Source of the DNA: Paenibacillus sp. cl123
GTDB taxonomy: Bacteria; Bacillota; Bacilli; Paenibacillales; NBRC-103111
Direction: 5' to 3'
DNA length: 61,458 bases
NCBI RefSeq assembly: GCF_900101595.1
Contig: NZ_FMYY01000034.1
Location: 1 to 61,458 of the forward strand
Both the position numbers and the translations under genes were made by a program. The notes below the pieces were generated by a model. The model was not told the DNA's origin and did not search any database. It saw nothing but the letters and a program-made list of their open reading frames with translations. Position 1 is the stretch's first letter, and each line of letters starts with the position of its first letter. Below, one piece after another: positions 22,264 through 30,455 of the stretch.

Positions 22264-22542
22264 TTAGCGCTTGCCCGTTTTCTTATCGTCGTCATGACCT
22301 TTGTAAGTACGGGTTGGTGCGAATTCGCCAAGCTTATGTCCTACCATGTCTTCCGTTACGTAGACCGGCACGTGCTTTCTGCCATCATAAACAGCGAACG
22401 TGTGACCGATGAATTGCGGGAAAATCGTCGAGCGGCGGGACCAAGTCTTGATCACTTGCTTTTTCGAGGAAGCGTCTACCTCTGCAACCTTCTTAAGCAG
22501 ATAGCCATCGATAAACGGTCCTTTTTTCAAACTGCGACCCAT
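22264..22542 (-). CDS. rpsS: 30S ribosomal protein S19
   Basis: A 92-residue S19: MGRSLKKGPFIDGYLLKKV, TWSRRSTIFPQFIGHTFAVY and the terminal HKLGEFAPTRTYKGH. It pairs with S13 in the head of the 30S subunit. It follows rplB after 70 nt. Confidence 0.98.
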   Translation of the reverse strand: MGRSLKKGPFIDGYLLKKVAEVDASSKKQVIKTWSRRSTIFPQFIGHTFAVYDGRKHVPVYVTEDMVGHKLGEFAPTRTYKGHDDDKKTGKR

Positions 22543-22612
22543 ATGTTGTTCCTCCCTTCTTTAAGCAACGCAACTTTCCAAAGAAAATGTCTTATCTGCT
22601 TGCAACCGTCTA

Positions 22613-23443
22613 TTACTTCGTGCGGCGACGTACAATATATTGATTGGAAGCCTTGTTCTTCTTCCGTGTTTTGTAGCCCAGGGTTGGTTTGCCCCAAGGA
22701 GACATAGGAGATTTGCGACCGATCGGGGAACGGCCTTCACCACCACCGTGAGGGTGATCGTTAGGGTTCATGACAGAACCGCGAACTTCCGGTCTTTGGC
22801 CCAGCCAACGGGAACGTCCGGCTTTACCGATTTTGACAAGCTCATAATCCTCGTTACCGACGGAACCGATTGTCGCGCGGCAAACCTTAAGGATTTTTCT
22901 AACTTCGCCGGAAGACAAGCGAACCGTTACGTAACGCTCTTCTTTACCGAGCAATTGAGCTTCCGTACCTGCAGCGCGCACAAGTTGTCCGCCTTTGCCC
23001 GGCTTCAGCTCGATGTTGTGGATAACCGTACCAACCGGGATATTCTCCATAGGAAGAGCATTACCGATTTTGATGTCCGCATCGGAGCCCGATACGATCT
23101 GGTCATTCACTTTCAGACCTTTAGGAGCAAGGATGTAGCGCTTCTCGCCATCCACGTAGTGGATCAAAGCGATGTTCGCCGAACGGTTCGGATCGTATTC
23201 AATCGTAGCAACGCGTCCAGGTATTCCATCTTTGTTCCGTTTGAAGTCGATAATCCGGTATTTACGCTTATGTCCGCCGCCTTGATGACGAACCGTAATT
23301 TTACCTTGGTTGTTGCGTCCCGCTTTTTTGCTCAGAGGAGCCAAAAGCGATTTCTCCGGTGTAGATGTCGTAATTTCTTCGAACGTCGAAACGGACATCG
23401 CACGTCTCGCCGGGGACGTTGGTTTATACTTTTTAATTGGCAC
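22613..23443 (-). CDS. rplB: 50S ribosomal protein L2
   Basis: A 276-residue L2, needed for peptidyl transferase activity and subunit association. Seen: MPIKKYKPTSPARRAMSVS, GRNNQGKITVRHQGGGHKRK, and the C-terminal catalytic-region segment VRGSVMNPNDHPHGGGEGRS with the essential His. Length matches Bacillus. Confidence 0.99.
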   Translation of the reverse strand: MPIKKYKPTSPARRAMSVSTFEEITTSTPEKSLLAPLSKKAGRNNQGKITVRHQGGGHKRKYRIIDFKRNKDGIPGRVATIEYDPNRSANIALIHYVDGEKRYILAPKGLKVNDQIVSGSDADIKIGNALPMENIPVGTVIHNIELKPGKGGQLVRAAGTEAQLLGKEERYVTVRLSSGEVRKILKVCRATIGSVGNEDYELVKIGKAGRSRWLGQRPEVRGSVMNPNDHPHGGGEGRSPIGRKSPMSPWGKPTLGYKTRKKNKASNQYIVRRRTK

Positions 23444-23472
23444 GTGGTTTCCCTCCTTACTTTAGAAGTGTC

Positions 23473-23763
23473 TTAGACAGATTCAAAGAACTCAAGCTCT
23501 TTGCTGTCCGCAGAAAGAGTTACAATCGCTTTTTTCCACTCGGACGTATAACCGGAGTAACGGCCATAACGCTTAGGCTTAGCCGGCATTCTGAGCGTGT
23601 TCACGTTGGTTACTTTCACTTTGAAGATTTGTTCGATCGCTTGCTTGATTTCCGTCTTGTTCGTACGGATGTCAACCTCGAACACATATTTTTTATCGGC
23701 CATCATTTCACTTGTACGTTCAGTAATGATAGGGCGCTTAATAATATCGCGAGGGTTCTTCAT
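23473..23763 (-). CDS. rplW: 50S ribosomal protein L23
   Basis: A 96-residue L23: KNPRDIIKRPIITERTSEMM, the loop region FEVDIRTNKTEIKQAIE and GRYSGYTSEWKKAIVTL. At the tunnel exit it is the docking site for SRP and trigger factor. Its ATG overlaps the rplD stop by one base. Confidence 0.98.
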   Translation of the reverse strand: MKNPRDIIKRPIITERTSEMMADKKYVFEVDIRTNKTEIKQAIEQIFKVKVTNVNTLRMPAKPKRYGRYSGYTSEWKKAIVTLSADSKELEFFESV

Positions 23764-24386
23764 TACGCAAACACCTCCTCTACCTTTTGCACCGCATCCT
23801 TCGTAATGATCAGCTTGTCATAAGACAATACGTCAAGCACGTTGATTCCTTCAGCGATAACAAACTTAACGCCAGGAATGTTACGAGCGGACAATGCTAC
23901 GTTTTCTTCGTAGCCAGCTGTCACTACCAAGGCTTTACGTTCTACTTTCAGGTTGTTCAGGATTGTTGCAAATTCCTTCGTCTTAGGAGCGGAAAGCTGC
24001 AGTTGATCCAGAACGATGATTTCGCTCGCCTTCACCTTGGAAGACAACGCGGATTTAATCGCCAAGCGACGAACTTTCTTAGGCAGTTTGAACGAGTAGC
24101 TGCGAGGAGTCGGTCCGAAAACCACACCGCCGCCTTTCCATTGAGGAGAGCGGATACTACCTTGACGGGCACGTCCAGTACCTTTTTGTTTCCAAGGCTT
24201 GCGGCCACCGCCGCGAACTTCGGAGCGTCCTTTTGTCTTGTGCGTACCTGCACGAAGCGAAGCGCGCTGCAAGAGAACAGCTTGATTCAGTACATGTGCA
24301 TGGGGCTCGATACCGAATACGTTCTCGGACAATTCGACTTCGCCCACTTGCGAACCACTGACATTAAATACTGCTACTTTTGGCAT
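23763..24386 (-). CDS. rplD: 50S ribosomal protein L4
   Basis: A 207-residue L4 (L1e family) with the tunnel-reaching loop GRSEVRGGGRKPWKQKGTGR and WKGGGVVFGPTPRSYSFKLP. In E. coli L4 represses the S10 operon; a comparable mechanism here is not shown. It lies between rplC and rplW. Confidence 0.98.
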   Translation of the reverse strand: MPKVAVFNVSGSQVGEVELSENVFGIEPHAHVLNQAVLLQRASLRAGTHKTKGRSEVRGGGRKPWKQKGTGRARQGSIRSPQWKGGGVVFGPTPRSYSFKLPKKVRRLAIKSALSSKVKASEIIVLDQLQLSAPKTKEFATILNNLKVERKALVVTAGYEENVALSARNIPGVKFVIAEGINVLDVLSYDKLIITKDAVQKVEEVFA

Positions 24387-24410
24387 TTGTTATCCTCCTT
24401 TCCTGCTTGC

Positions 24411-25037
24411 TTACTTCTTCACCGTAGCTTTGACGGTTACGTAGCTATTTTTAGGACCCGGGATGGAACCTTTAATCAGAAGCACGTTGCGCTCAACATC
24501 AACCTTAACCACTTCAAGCTTTTGAATCGTAACCGTTTCTTTACCCATATGCCCTGGCAGCTTCTTGCCTTTAGGAACACGGTTAGCTTGGATGGAACCC
24601 ATGGAACCAGGACCGCGGTGATAACGGGAACCGTGAGTCATAGGACCTCTGGATTGGTTATGTCTCTTGATAACGCCTTGGAATCCTTTACCCTTGGAAA
24701 CACCTGTTACATCAACGAATTCACCTTCGGAGAACAGATCAGCCTTGATCTCCTGGCCAACTTCATAACCAGCCATATCAACGCCGCGAATCTCCTTAAC
24801 GTAGCGCTTAGGCGTAGCTCCAGCTTTCTTAGCATGGCCGAGCTCCGGTTTATTCGCTCTTTGCTCTTTCTTGTCGTCAAAACCGATTTGGATGGCTTCG
24901 TAACCGTCGTTCTCCGCATCTTTCTTCTGCAGAACCGTGTTAGGACCTGCTTGGATTACGGTAACCGGCACAACCAATCCTTCGGGAGTAAACACTTGAG
25001 TCATCCCAAGTTTTTTTCCTAAGATACCTTTAGTCAT
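24411..25037 (-). CDS. rplC: 50S ribosomal protein L3
   Basis: A 208-residue L3: MTKGILGKKLGMTQVFTPEG, GKGFQGVIKRHNQSRGPMTH and RVPKGKKLPGHMGKE. The start at 25037 is preferred to the GTG three codons upstream, which overlaps the ribosome binding site. L3 initiates 50S assembly and its central loop approaches the peptidyl transferase centre. Confidence 0.98.
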   Translation of the reverse strand: MTKGILGKKLGMTQVFTPEGLVVPVTVIQAGPNTVLQKKDAENDGYEAIQIGFDDKKEQRANKPELGHAKKAGATPKRYVKEIRGVDMAGYEVGQEIKADLFSEGEFVDVTGVSKGKGFQGVIKRHNQSRGPMTHGSRYHRGPGSMGSIQANRVPKGKKLPGHMGKETVTIQKLEVVKVDVERNVLLIKGSIPGPKNSYVTVKATVKK

Positions 25038-25087
25038 CGTTGACACCTCTTTTCCTCTGTTGCTTATTAGTTATCCACAAGTGTATA

Positions 25088-25396
25088 TTACAGTTTGATT
25101 TCGATGTCCACACCGGACGGCAGATCCAGACGCATCAGCGCATCAACCGTTTGCGGCGTAGGATTCACGATATCGATCAAACGCTTATGTGTGCGCATTT
25201 CGAATTGCTCACGCGAATCTTTGTACTTATGAACAGCACGCAGAATCGTGATAATTTGCTTCTCGGTTGGAAGCGGGATTGGACCAGACACTCCTGCACC
25301 GGAACGTTTGGCGGTATCCACGATCTTCTCAGCGGATTGATCCAGAATTCTGTGATCATAAGCCTTCAAACGAATACGAATCTTTTGCTTTGCCAT
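25088..25396 (-). CDS. rpsJ: 30S ribosomal protein S10 (NusE)
   Basis: A 102-residue S10: MAKQKIRIRLKAYDHRILDQ, and GVSGPIPLPTEKQIITILRA in the long loop. Besides its place in the 30S head, S10 is NusE, the partner of NusB and NusG in antitermination. First gene of the S10 operon, with its own promoter and a structured leader of about 135 nt. Confidence 0.98.
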   Translation of the reverse strand: MAKQKIRIRLKAYDHRILDQSAEKIVDTAKRSGAGVSGPIPLPTEKQIITILRAVHKYKDSREQFEMRTHKRLIDIVNPTPQTVDALMRLDLPSGVDIEIKL

Positions 25397-25530
25397 TGTA
25401 TTCCCTCCTTCTATCGCCCAATTTAGTATCGGACATACTCCGTGAAAATCTCCTGACTCTCCATCCCTATGGCAAAGGGGCCGGGTGTGTCAGCAACCTC
25501 TCACATCATCGCAACGTCACAGACCAACGT
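25397..25530 (-). promoter_or_regulatory. Structured 5' leader of the S10 operon
   Basis: Between promoter and rpsJ the minus strand forms a stem CTGAC/GTCAG (25453-25457 with 25489-25493) around a GC-rich interior containing CCCGGCCCC and GGGATGG. No T-run follows. The region may regulate the operon through a ribosomal protein, as leaders of other r-protein operons do, but I could not match a defined leader family. Confidence 0.35.
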
Positions 25531-25535
25531 TCACT

Positions 25536-25564
25536 ATTATATTAAATCCGATAACAAATTGCAA
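25536..25564 (-). promoter_or_regulatory. Sigma-A promoter of the S10-spc-alpha operon
   Basis: On the minus strand TTGCAA (25559-25564) and TATAAT (25536-25541) are spaced 17 nt. No intrinsic terminator is seen between this promoter and the one after rpsI at 8164-8205, so it probably drives a transcript of about 17 kb, possibly assisted by internal promoters. Confidence 0.85.
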
Positions 25565-25602
25565 GCGAAATTGCGAATAGTTGCCCAAGTTTTTTTATTG
25601 GC

Positions 25603-25635
25603 AAAAAAGCCCTCCAACCGCGAGGGATGGAGGGC
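25603..25635 (-). terminator. Terminator after tuf
   Basis: GCCCTCCA and TGGAGGGC form a perfect 8-bp stem followed by six T residues on the minus strand, 13 nt after the tuf stop. It separates the str operon from the S10 operon. Confidence 0.92.
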
Positions 25636-25647
25636 TCTGTCAAACAC

Positions 25648-26838
25648 TTATTTTTGGATCGATGCAACCGCACCGGCGCCAACTGTACGTCCGCCTTCGC
25701 GAATAGCGAAGCGAGTACCTTCTTCGATAGCGATTGGCGAGATCAGTTCAACCGTTACCGTGATGTTGTCGCCTGGCATTACCATTTCAGTACCTTCTGG
25801 CAGGTTGATGATACCTGTAACGTCAGTTGTACGGAAGTAGAATTGTGGACGGTAGCCTGTGAAGAAAGGCTTGTGACGGCCACCCTCTTCTTTAGTCAGA
25901 ACGTAGATTTGAGCTGTGAAGTTAGTGTGAGGCTTAACCGAACCCGGTTTCGCGATAACTTGTCCACGCTCGATATCTTTACGCTCTACGCCGCGGAGCA
26001 ATGCGCCGATGTTGTCGCCCGCTTGTGCGGAATCGAGCAATTTACGGAACATCTCAACGCCTGTGCAGACGCTCTTGCGAGTTTCTTCTTGCAGACCGAT
26101 GATTTCAACTTCGTCACCGACTTTAACTACACCGCGCTCTACGCGACCAGTAGCAACGGTACCGCGACCAGTGATCGTGAACACGTCCTCTACAGGCATC
26201 AGGAAAGGCTTGTCCGTGTCGCGTTGTGGAGTTGGGATGTAAGTATCGATGTGCTCGAACAGCTCAACGATTTTGTCAGCCCAAGCGCCTTCTGGGTTTT
26301 GCAGAGCTTCACGAGCTGCACCGCGTACGATTGGAGTATCGTCGCCTGGGAACTCGTACTCGTTAAGAAGGTCGCGAACTTCCATCTCAACCAGTTCCAA
26401 GAGCTCTTCGTCTTCAACCATGTCGCATTTGTTCAGGAATACGACGATGTAAGGAACGCCTACTTGGCGGGAGAGCAGGATGTGCTCGCGCGTTTGCGGC
26501 ATTGGGCCGTCAGCAGCGGATACAACCAGGATAGCGCCGTCCATTTGAGCTGCGCCGGTGATCATGTTTTTAACATAGTCGGCGTGGCCTGGGCAGTCTA
26601 CGTGAGCGTAGTGACGGTTAGGAGTCTCATATTCAACGTGAGCTGTGGAGATTGTGATACCGCGCTCGCGCTCTTCTGGAGCTTTATCGATTTGGTCGAA
26701 TGCTACTGCAGCACCGCCATATCTTTTCGACAATACGGTTGTGATTGCCGCTGTCAGCGTTGTTTTACCATGGTCAACGTGACCGATCGTTCCGATGTTA
26801 ACGTGCGGCTTATTACGTTCAAACTTCGCTTTTGCCAT
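25648..26838 (-). CDS. tuf: Elongation factor Tu
   Basis: A 396-residue EF-Tu that delivers aminoacyl-tRNA to the ribosome. Seen: G1 GHVDHGKTTL, G2 RGITIS, G3 DCPGHADYV, G4 NKCDMV and domain 2/3 blocks (GRGTVATGRVERGVVKVGD; RDTDKPFLMPVEDVFTITGR region). Last gene of the str operon, 34 nt after fusA. Length matches Bacillus EF-Tu. Confidence 0.99.
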   Translation of the reverse strand: MAKAKFERNKPHVNIGTIGHVDHGKTTLTAAITTVLSKRYGGAAVAFDQIDKAPEERERGITISTAHVEYETPNRHYAHVDCPGHADYVKNMITGAAQMDGAILVVSAADGPMPQTREHILLSRQVGVPYIVVFLNKCDMVEDEELLELVEMEVRDLLNEYEFPGDDTPIVRGAAREALQNPEGAWADKIVELFEHIDTYIPTPQRDTDKPFLMPVEDVFTITGRGTVATGRVERGVVKVGDEVEIIGLQEETRKSVCTGVEMFRKLLDSAQAGDNIGALLRGVERKDIERGQVIAKPGSVKPHTNFTAQIYVLTKEEGGRHKPFFTGYRPQFYFRTTDVTGIINLPEGTEMVMPGDNITVTVELISPIAIEEGTRFAIREGGRTVGAGAVASIQK

Positions 26839-26872
26839 GAGTGGATTGCCTCCTCAGATAATGGAATATATA

Positions 26873-28948
26873 TTAGGCGCCTTTGTTTTTTGCGACGATT
26901 TCTTCCGCAATCGACTTAGGCACTTCTTCATAATGCGAGATTTCCATCGAGTATACGCCGCGGCCTTGAGTACGCGAACGCAGAGTCGTGGAGTATCCGA
27001 ACATTTCGGACAGAGGCACCTTCGCACGAATGATTTGCGCGCCGAAGCGTGCATCCATACCTTCGATGCGTCCGCGGCGGGAGTTCAGGTCGCCCATAAC
27101 GTCGCCCATGTACTCTTCCGGAACGGTAACTTCTACCTTCATGATCGGCTCAAGCAATACAGGCTTACACTTGTCGGCTGCTGCCTTAAGTGCCATCGAA
27201 CCCGCGATCTTAAACGCCATTTCACTGGAGTCAACATCGTGATAGGATCCGTCAACAACGGTCGCTTTGATATCCACAAGCGGGAAGCCTGCGTATACGC
27301 CGTTCTTCATGGATTCTTCGATACCAGCCTGGATCGGAGCTACGAACTCCTTAGGAATCGATCCGCCGACGATTTTGCTTTCGAACTGGAAGCCAGTTCC
27401 CGGCTCAAGCGGCGAGAATTCCACCCAACAATGACCATACTGACCGCGGCCGCCGGATTGACGAACGAACTTGCCTTCGACCTTCGCAGCTTGTCTGAAC
27501 GTTTCGCGGTAAGCAACCTGCGGTTTGCCCACATTGGTTTCTACCTTGAATTCGCGAAGCATGCGGTCAACGATGATTTCCAGATGGAGCTCGCCCATAC
27601 CGGCAATAATCGTTTGGCCAGTTTCTTCATCCGTGTGCGCACGGAAAGTCGGATCTTCCTCGGCGAGCTTGGACAAAGCAATACCCATTTTATCTTGGTC
27701 GGCTTTGGTCTTAGGCTCAACGGCGAGCTGGATAACCGGCTCAGGGAAGTTCATGGACTCCAGGATAACCGGGTTCTTCTCATCAGACAGAGTATCGCCC
27801 GTAACGGTATCCTTCAAGCCTACGGCTGCTGCGATATCACCGGAGTAAACTTCGCTGATTTCTTGGCGGCTGTTGGCATGCATCTGAAGAATACGGCCGA
27901 TACGCTCGCGCTTGCCTTTAGTTGCATTCAGCACGTAGGAACCGGAGCTTAACACGCCGGAATATACGCGGAAGAATGTCAAACGTCCGACAAACGGGTC
28001 TGTCATGATTTTGAATGCAAGTGCGGAGAACGGCTGATCGTCCGCAGATTTACGAACAACTTCCGTACCGTCGTCAAGCGTACCTTTGATATCCGGTACG
28101 TCGATTGGGGATGGGAGGTAGTCGATAACCGCGTCAAGCATTTGCTGAACGCCTTTGTTCCGGTAGGACGAGCCGCAGATAACCGGGAAGATGTTAACCG
28201 AACAAACGCCTTTGCGCAGTCCTGCTTTGATTTCCTCGATCGTCAGCTCTTCGCCTTCCAGGTACTTCTCCATAAGCGCCTCGTCAAGCTCGGCAACCTT
28301 CTCTACCAGTTCAAGGCGAAGCGCCTCTACCTGATCCTTCAGATCGTCCGGCACAGGGCCTTCGATAGGCTCTTTGCCGAGGTCGTCTTTGTAGACGTAC
28401 GATTTACGTTCAACCAGATCAACTACGCCGACAAAATCATTCTCTGCGCCGATTGGCAGTTGAATAGCAACTGCATTAGCGCCGAGCTTGGCACGCATCG
28501 ATTCGATAACTTGCAAGAAGTCAGCGCCGATGATGTCCATTTTATTGACGTAGGCAATCCGAGGAACGCCATAACGGTCCGCTTGTCTCCAAACGGTTTC
28601 CGATTGCGGCTCAACGCCTTCTTTGGCACTGAACACGCCTACTGCTCCGTCCAATACGCGGAGGGAACGTTCAACTTCAACCGTGAAGTCAACGTGTCCC
28701 GGGGTGTCGATAATATTGATGCGGTGGTTTTTCCACTGAGCTGTCGTAGCGGCGGACGTAATCGTGATACCGCGCTCTTGTTCTTGCTCCATCCAGTCCA
28801 TCGTTGCGCCACCCTCGTGGACTTCACCGATTTTGTGCAAACGGCCTGTATAGAACAAGATACGCTCCGTAGTTGTCGTTTTGCCCGCATCAATATGCGC
28901 CATGATCCCGATGTTGCGCGTATCTTTCAAGGAGAACTGTCTAGCCAT
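26873..28948 (-). CDS. fusA: Elongation factor G
   Basis: A 691-residue translocase GTPase. Seen: G1 AHIDAGKTTTTER, G2 RGITITSAATT, G3 DTPGHVDFT, G4 NKMDIIGA and domain IV with GGRGQYGHCWVEF, which enters the decoding centre during translocation. Positions associated with fusidic acid resistance cannot be judged reliably by eye. str operon gene between rpsG and tuf. Confidence 0.99.
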   Translation of the reverse strand: MARQFSLKDTRNIGIMAHIDAGKTTTTERILFYTGRLHKIGEVHEGGATMDWMEQEQERGITITSAATTAQWKNHRINIIDTPGHVDFTVEVERSLRVLDGAVGVFSAKEGVEPQSETVWRQADRYGVPRIAYVNKMDIIGADFLQVIESMRAKLGANAVAIQLPIGAENDFVGVVDLVERKSYVYKDDLGKEPIEGPVPDDLKDQVEALRLELVEKVAELDEALMEKYLEGEELTIEEIKAGLRKGVCSVNIFPVICGSSYRNKGVQQMLDAVIDYLPSPIDVPDIKGTLDDGTEVVRKSADDQPFSALAFKIMTDPFVGRLTFFRVYSGVLSSGSYVLNATKGKRERIGRILQMHANSRQEISEVYSGDIAAAVGLKDTVTGDTLSDEKNPVILESMNFPEPVIQLAVEPKTKADQDKMGIALSKLAEEDPTFRAHTDEETGQTIIAGMGELHLEIIVDRMLREFKVETNVGKPQVAYRETFRQAAKVEGKFVRQSGGRGQYGHCWVEFSPLEPGTGFQFESKIVGGSIPKEFVAPIQAGIEESMKNGVYAGFPLVDIKATVVDGSYHDVDSSEMAFKIAGSMALKAAADKCKPVLLEPIMKVEVTVPEEYMGDVMGDLNSRRGRIEGMDARFGAQIIRAKVPLSEMFGYSTTLRSRTQGRGVYSMEISHYEEVPKSIAEEIVAKNKGA

Positions 28949-28983
28949 CAGGTTTTCTCCTTCCTAAACTCGTGGATTATATT

Positions 28984-29454
28984 CTACCAGCGATAGTGAG
29001 CAAACGCTTTGTTGGCTTCCGCCATCTTGTGCGTATCTTCACGCTTCTTAACCGAAGCGCCGGTATTGTTGGCTGCGTCCATGATTTCAGCTGCCAGTCT
29101 TTCTTCCATCGTCTTCTCACCGCGAAGACGGGAGTAGTTCACGAGCCAGCGAAGTCCCAGCGTCGAACGGCGTTCTGGACGAACTTCGATCGGCACCTGG
29201 TAGTTCGCGCCCCCCACACGGCGGGCTTTGACTTCGAGTACAGGCATGATGTTCTTGATGGCTTGTTCGAAAACTTCCATCGGCTCCTTGCCCGTACGTT
29301 CTTGAATCAGACCGAAGGCATTATACAGAATAGATTGTGCTACTCCTCTTTTACCGTCGATCATGATGCGGTTGATCAGACGAGTAACCAACTTGCTGTT
29401 GTATACCGGATCTGGCAATACGTCTCTGCGAGTAACTGGACCTTTACGAGGCAT
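28984..29454 (-). CDS. rpsG: 30S ribosomal protein S7
   Basis: A 156-residue S7, the primary assembly protein of the 30S head. Seen: MPRKGPVTRRDVLPDPVYNS, IKNIMPVLEVKARRVGGANY and YQVPIEVRPERRSTLGLRWL. S7 represses the str operon in E. coli. It follows rpsL after 54 nt. Confidence 0.99.
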   Translation of the reverse strand: MPRKGPVTRRDVLPDPVYNSKLVTRLINRIMIDGKRGVAQSILYNAFGLIQERTGKEPMEVFEQAIKNIMPVLEVKARRVGGANYQVPIEVRPERRSTLGLRWLVNYSRLRGEKTMEERLAAEIMDAANNTGASVKKREDTHKMAEANKAFAHYRW

Positions 29455-29508
29455 AGTTATCCCCCTTTCTCAAAAAACTCATTCGAATTTGTAAGTCGGT
29501 TAATCTTA

Positions 29509-29928
29509 TTACTTCTTCACTTTCGGACGCTTAGCGCCGTACTTGGAGCGAGCTTGCTTACGGTTGTTCACGCCTGCAGTATCGAGCGCGCCGCGAACGA
29601 TGTGATAACGAACCCCTGGAAGGTCCTTAACACGACCGCCGCGAATCAAAACAACGCTGTGCTCTTGCAGGTTGTGTCCGATACCCGGGATATAAGCCGT
29701 TACCTCGACACGGTTAGTCAAACGAACACGCGCATACTTACGCAGAGCGGAGTTCGGCTTCTTTGGCGTCATGGTACCTACACGCGTGCAAACGCCGCGT
29801 TTTTGCGGGGAGCTGATATCCGTCGACTCTCTTTTCAAAGCGTTGAAGCCTCTTTGCAGAGCCGGGGATTTGGATTTTACAACTTTAGCTTCACGTCCTT
29901 TGCGGACGAGCTGGTTAATTGTTGGCAT
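29509..29928 (-). CDS. rpsL: 30S ribosomal protein S12
   Basis: A 139-residue S12: MPTINQLVRKGREAKVVKSK, the decoding-site loop TPKKPNSALRK and GGRVKDLPGVRYH. The Lys residues at both classical streptomycin-resistance positions are present, so the allele looks sensitive. The start at 29928 follows AAGGAGG by 8 nt; an in-frame upstream extension to 30063 is not conserved-looking and is rejected. Confidence 0.99.
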   Translation of the reverse strand: MPTINQLVRKGREAKVVKSKSPALQRGFNALKRESTDISSPQKRGVCTRVGTMTPKKPNSALRKYARVRLTNRVEVTAYIPGIGHNLQEHSVVLIRGGRVKDLPGVRYHIVRGALDTAGVNNRKQARSKYGAKRPKVKK

Positions 29929-30055
29929 TATGGCCACCTCCTTCTTCAAAATCACTTGCATTTTCAAGCCCACAGATCCAGGCGAATCATAAATGAACAA
30001 AGGAAACGTTCTTGCCCGGGTCACTTTGCGTTTCCCGAACAAAAACGTCGGCGTT

Positions 30056-30307
30056 TTATTCATTTACCACGGCCGCCATAGCGGCGCCCACTTCGATGCC
30101 ACACGCTTTACCGAGCATATTCATGGATTCAACGTATGTGACCTTAACCCCCATCTTCTTGCAGAGGTTAATCATTTTTATCGTTATTCGCGGATCTGCA
30201 TCTTTAGCAACAAAAACTTCAGCAGCCATTCCTAGCTCTACGGTTTTCGTGGCTTGCTTCGTGCCGATCGTTAGCTTCGCAGCCTGCTTTACTTTATCGA
30301 GATCCAA
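30056..30307 (-). CDS. L7Ae-family RNA-binding protein (YbxF/RplGB-like)
   Basis: An 83-residue L7Ae/L30e/S12e/Gadd45-fold protein. Seen: KLTIGTKQATKTVELGMA, VFVAKDADPRITIKM and ESMNMLGKACGIEVGAAM, matching B. subtilis YbxF, which binds kink-turn RNA. The TTG start at 30307 follows GGAGG by 8 nt; the longer frame to 30382 includes the promoter and is rejected. First gene of the str transcript, as in Bacillus, just downstream of rpoC. Its target RNA in the cell is not known. Confidence 0.9.
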   Translation of the reverse strand: MDLDKVKQAAKLTIGTKQATKTVELGMAAEVFVAKDADPRITIKMINLCKKMGVKVTYVESMNMLGKACGIEVGAAMAAVVNE

Positions 30308-30361
30308 GTAAATCCCCTCCAAAGCAGAGGTCACGGGGCTTATAAATTGGCACACTTGAAT

Positions 30362-30390
30362 ATAGTAGCATCTCGCCAGCACCGTGTCAA
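30362..30390 (-). promoter_or_regulatory. Sigma-A promoter of the str operon
   Basis: On the minus strand TTGACA (30385-30390) and TACTAT (30362-30367) are spaced 17 nt, about 55 nt before the TTG start of the L7Ae-like gene and just after rpoC. Confidence 0.85.
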
Positions 30391-30455
30391 GAAGTGCCGA
30401 CCGCCATATTCATGAATTATTCGTTCATGCCGCCGGCGGCCGGTCTATTCACGGA

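Noticed and set aside
29929..30063. In-frame N-terminal extension of S12
   Set aside because: The family start MPTINQLVRKG has AAGGAGG 8 nt upstream; the extension has no conservation.
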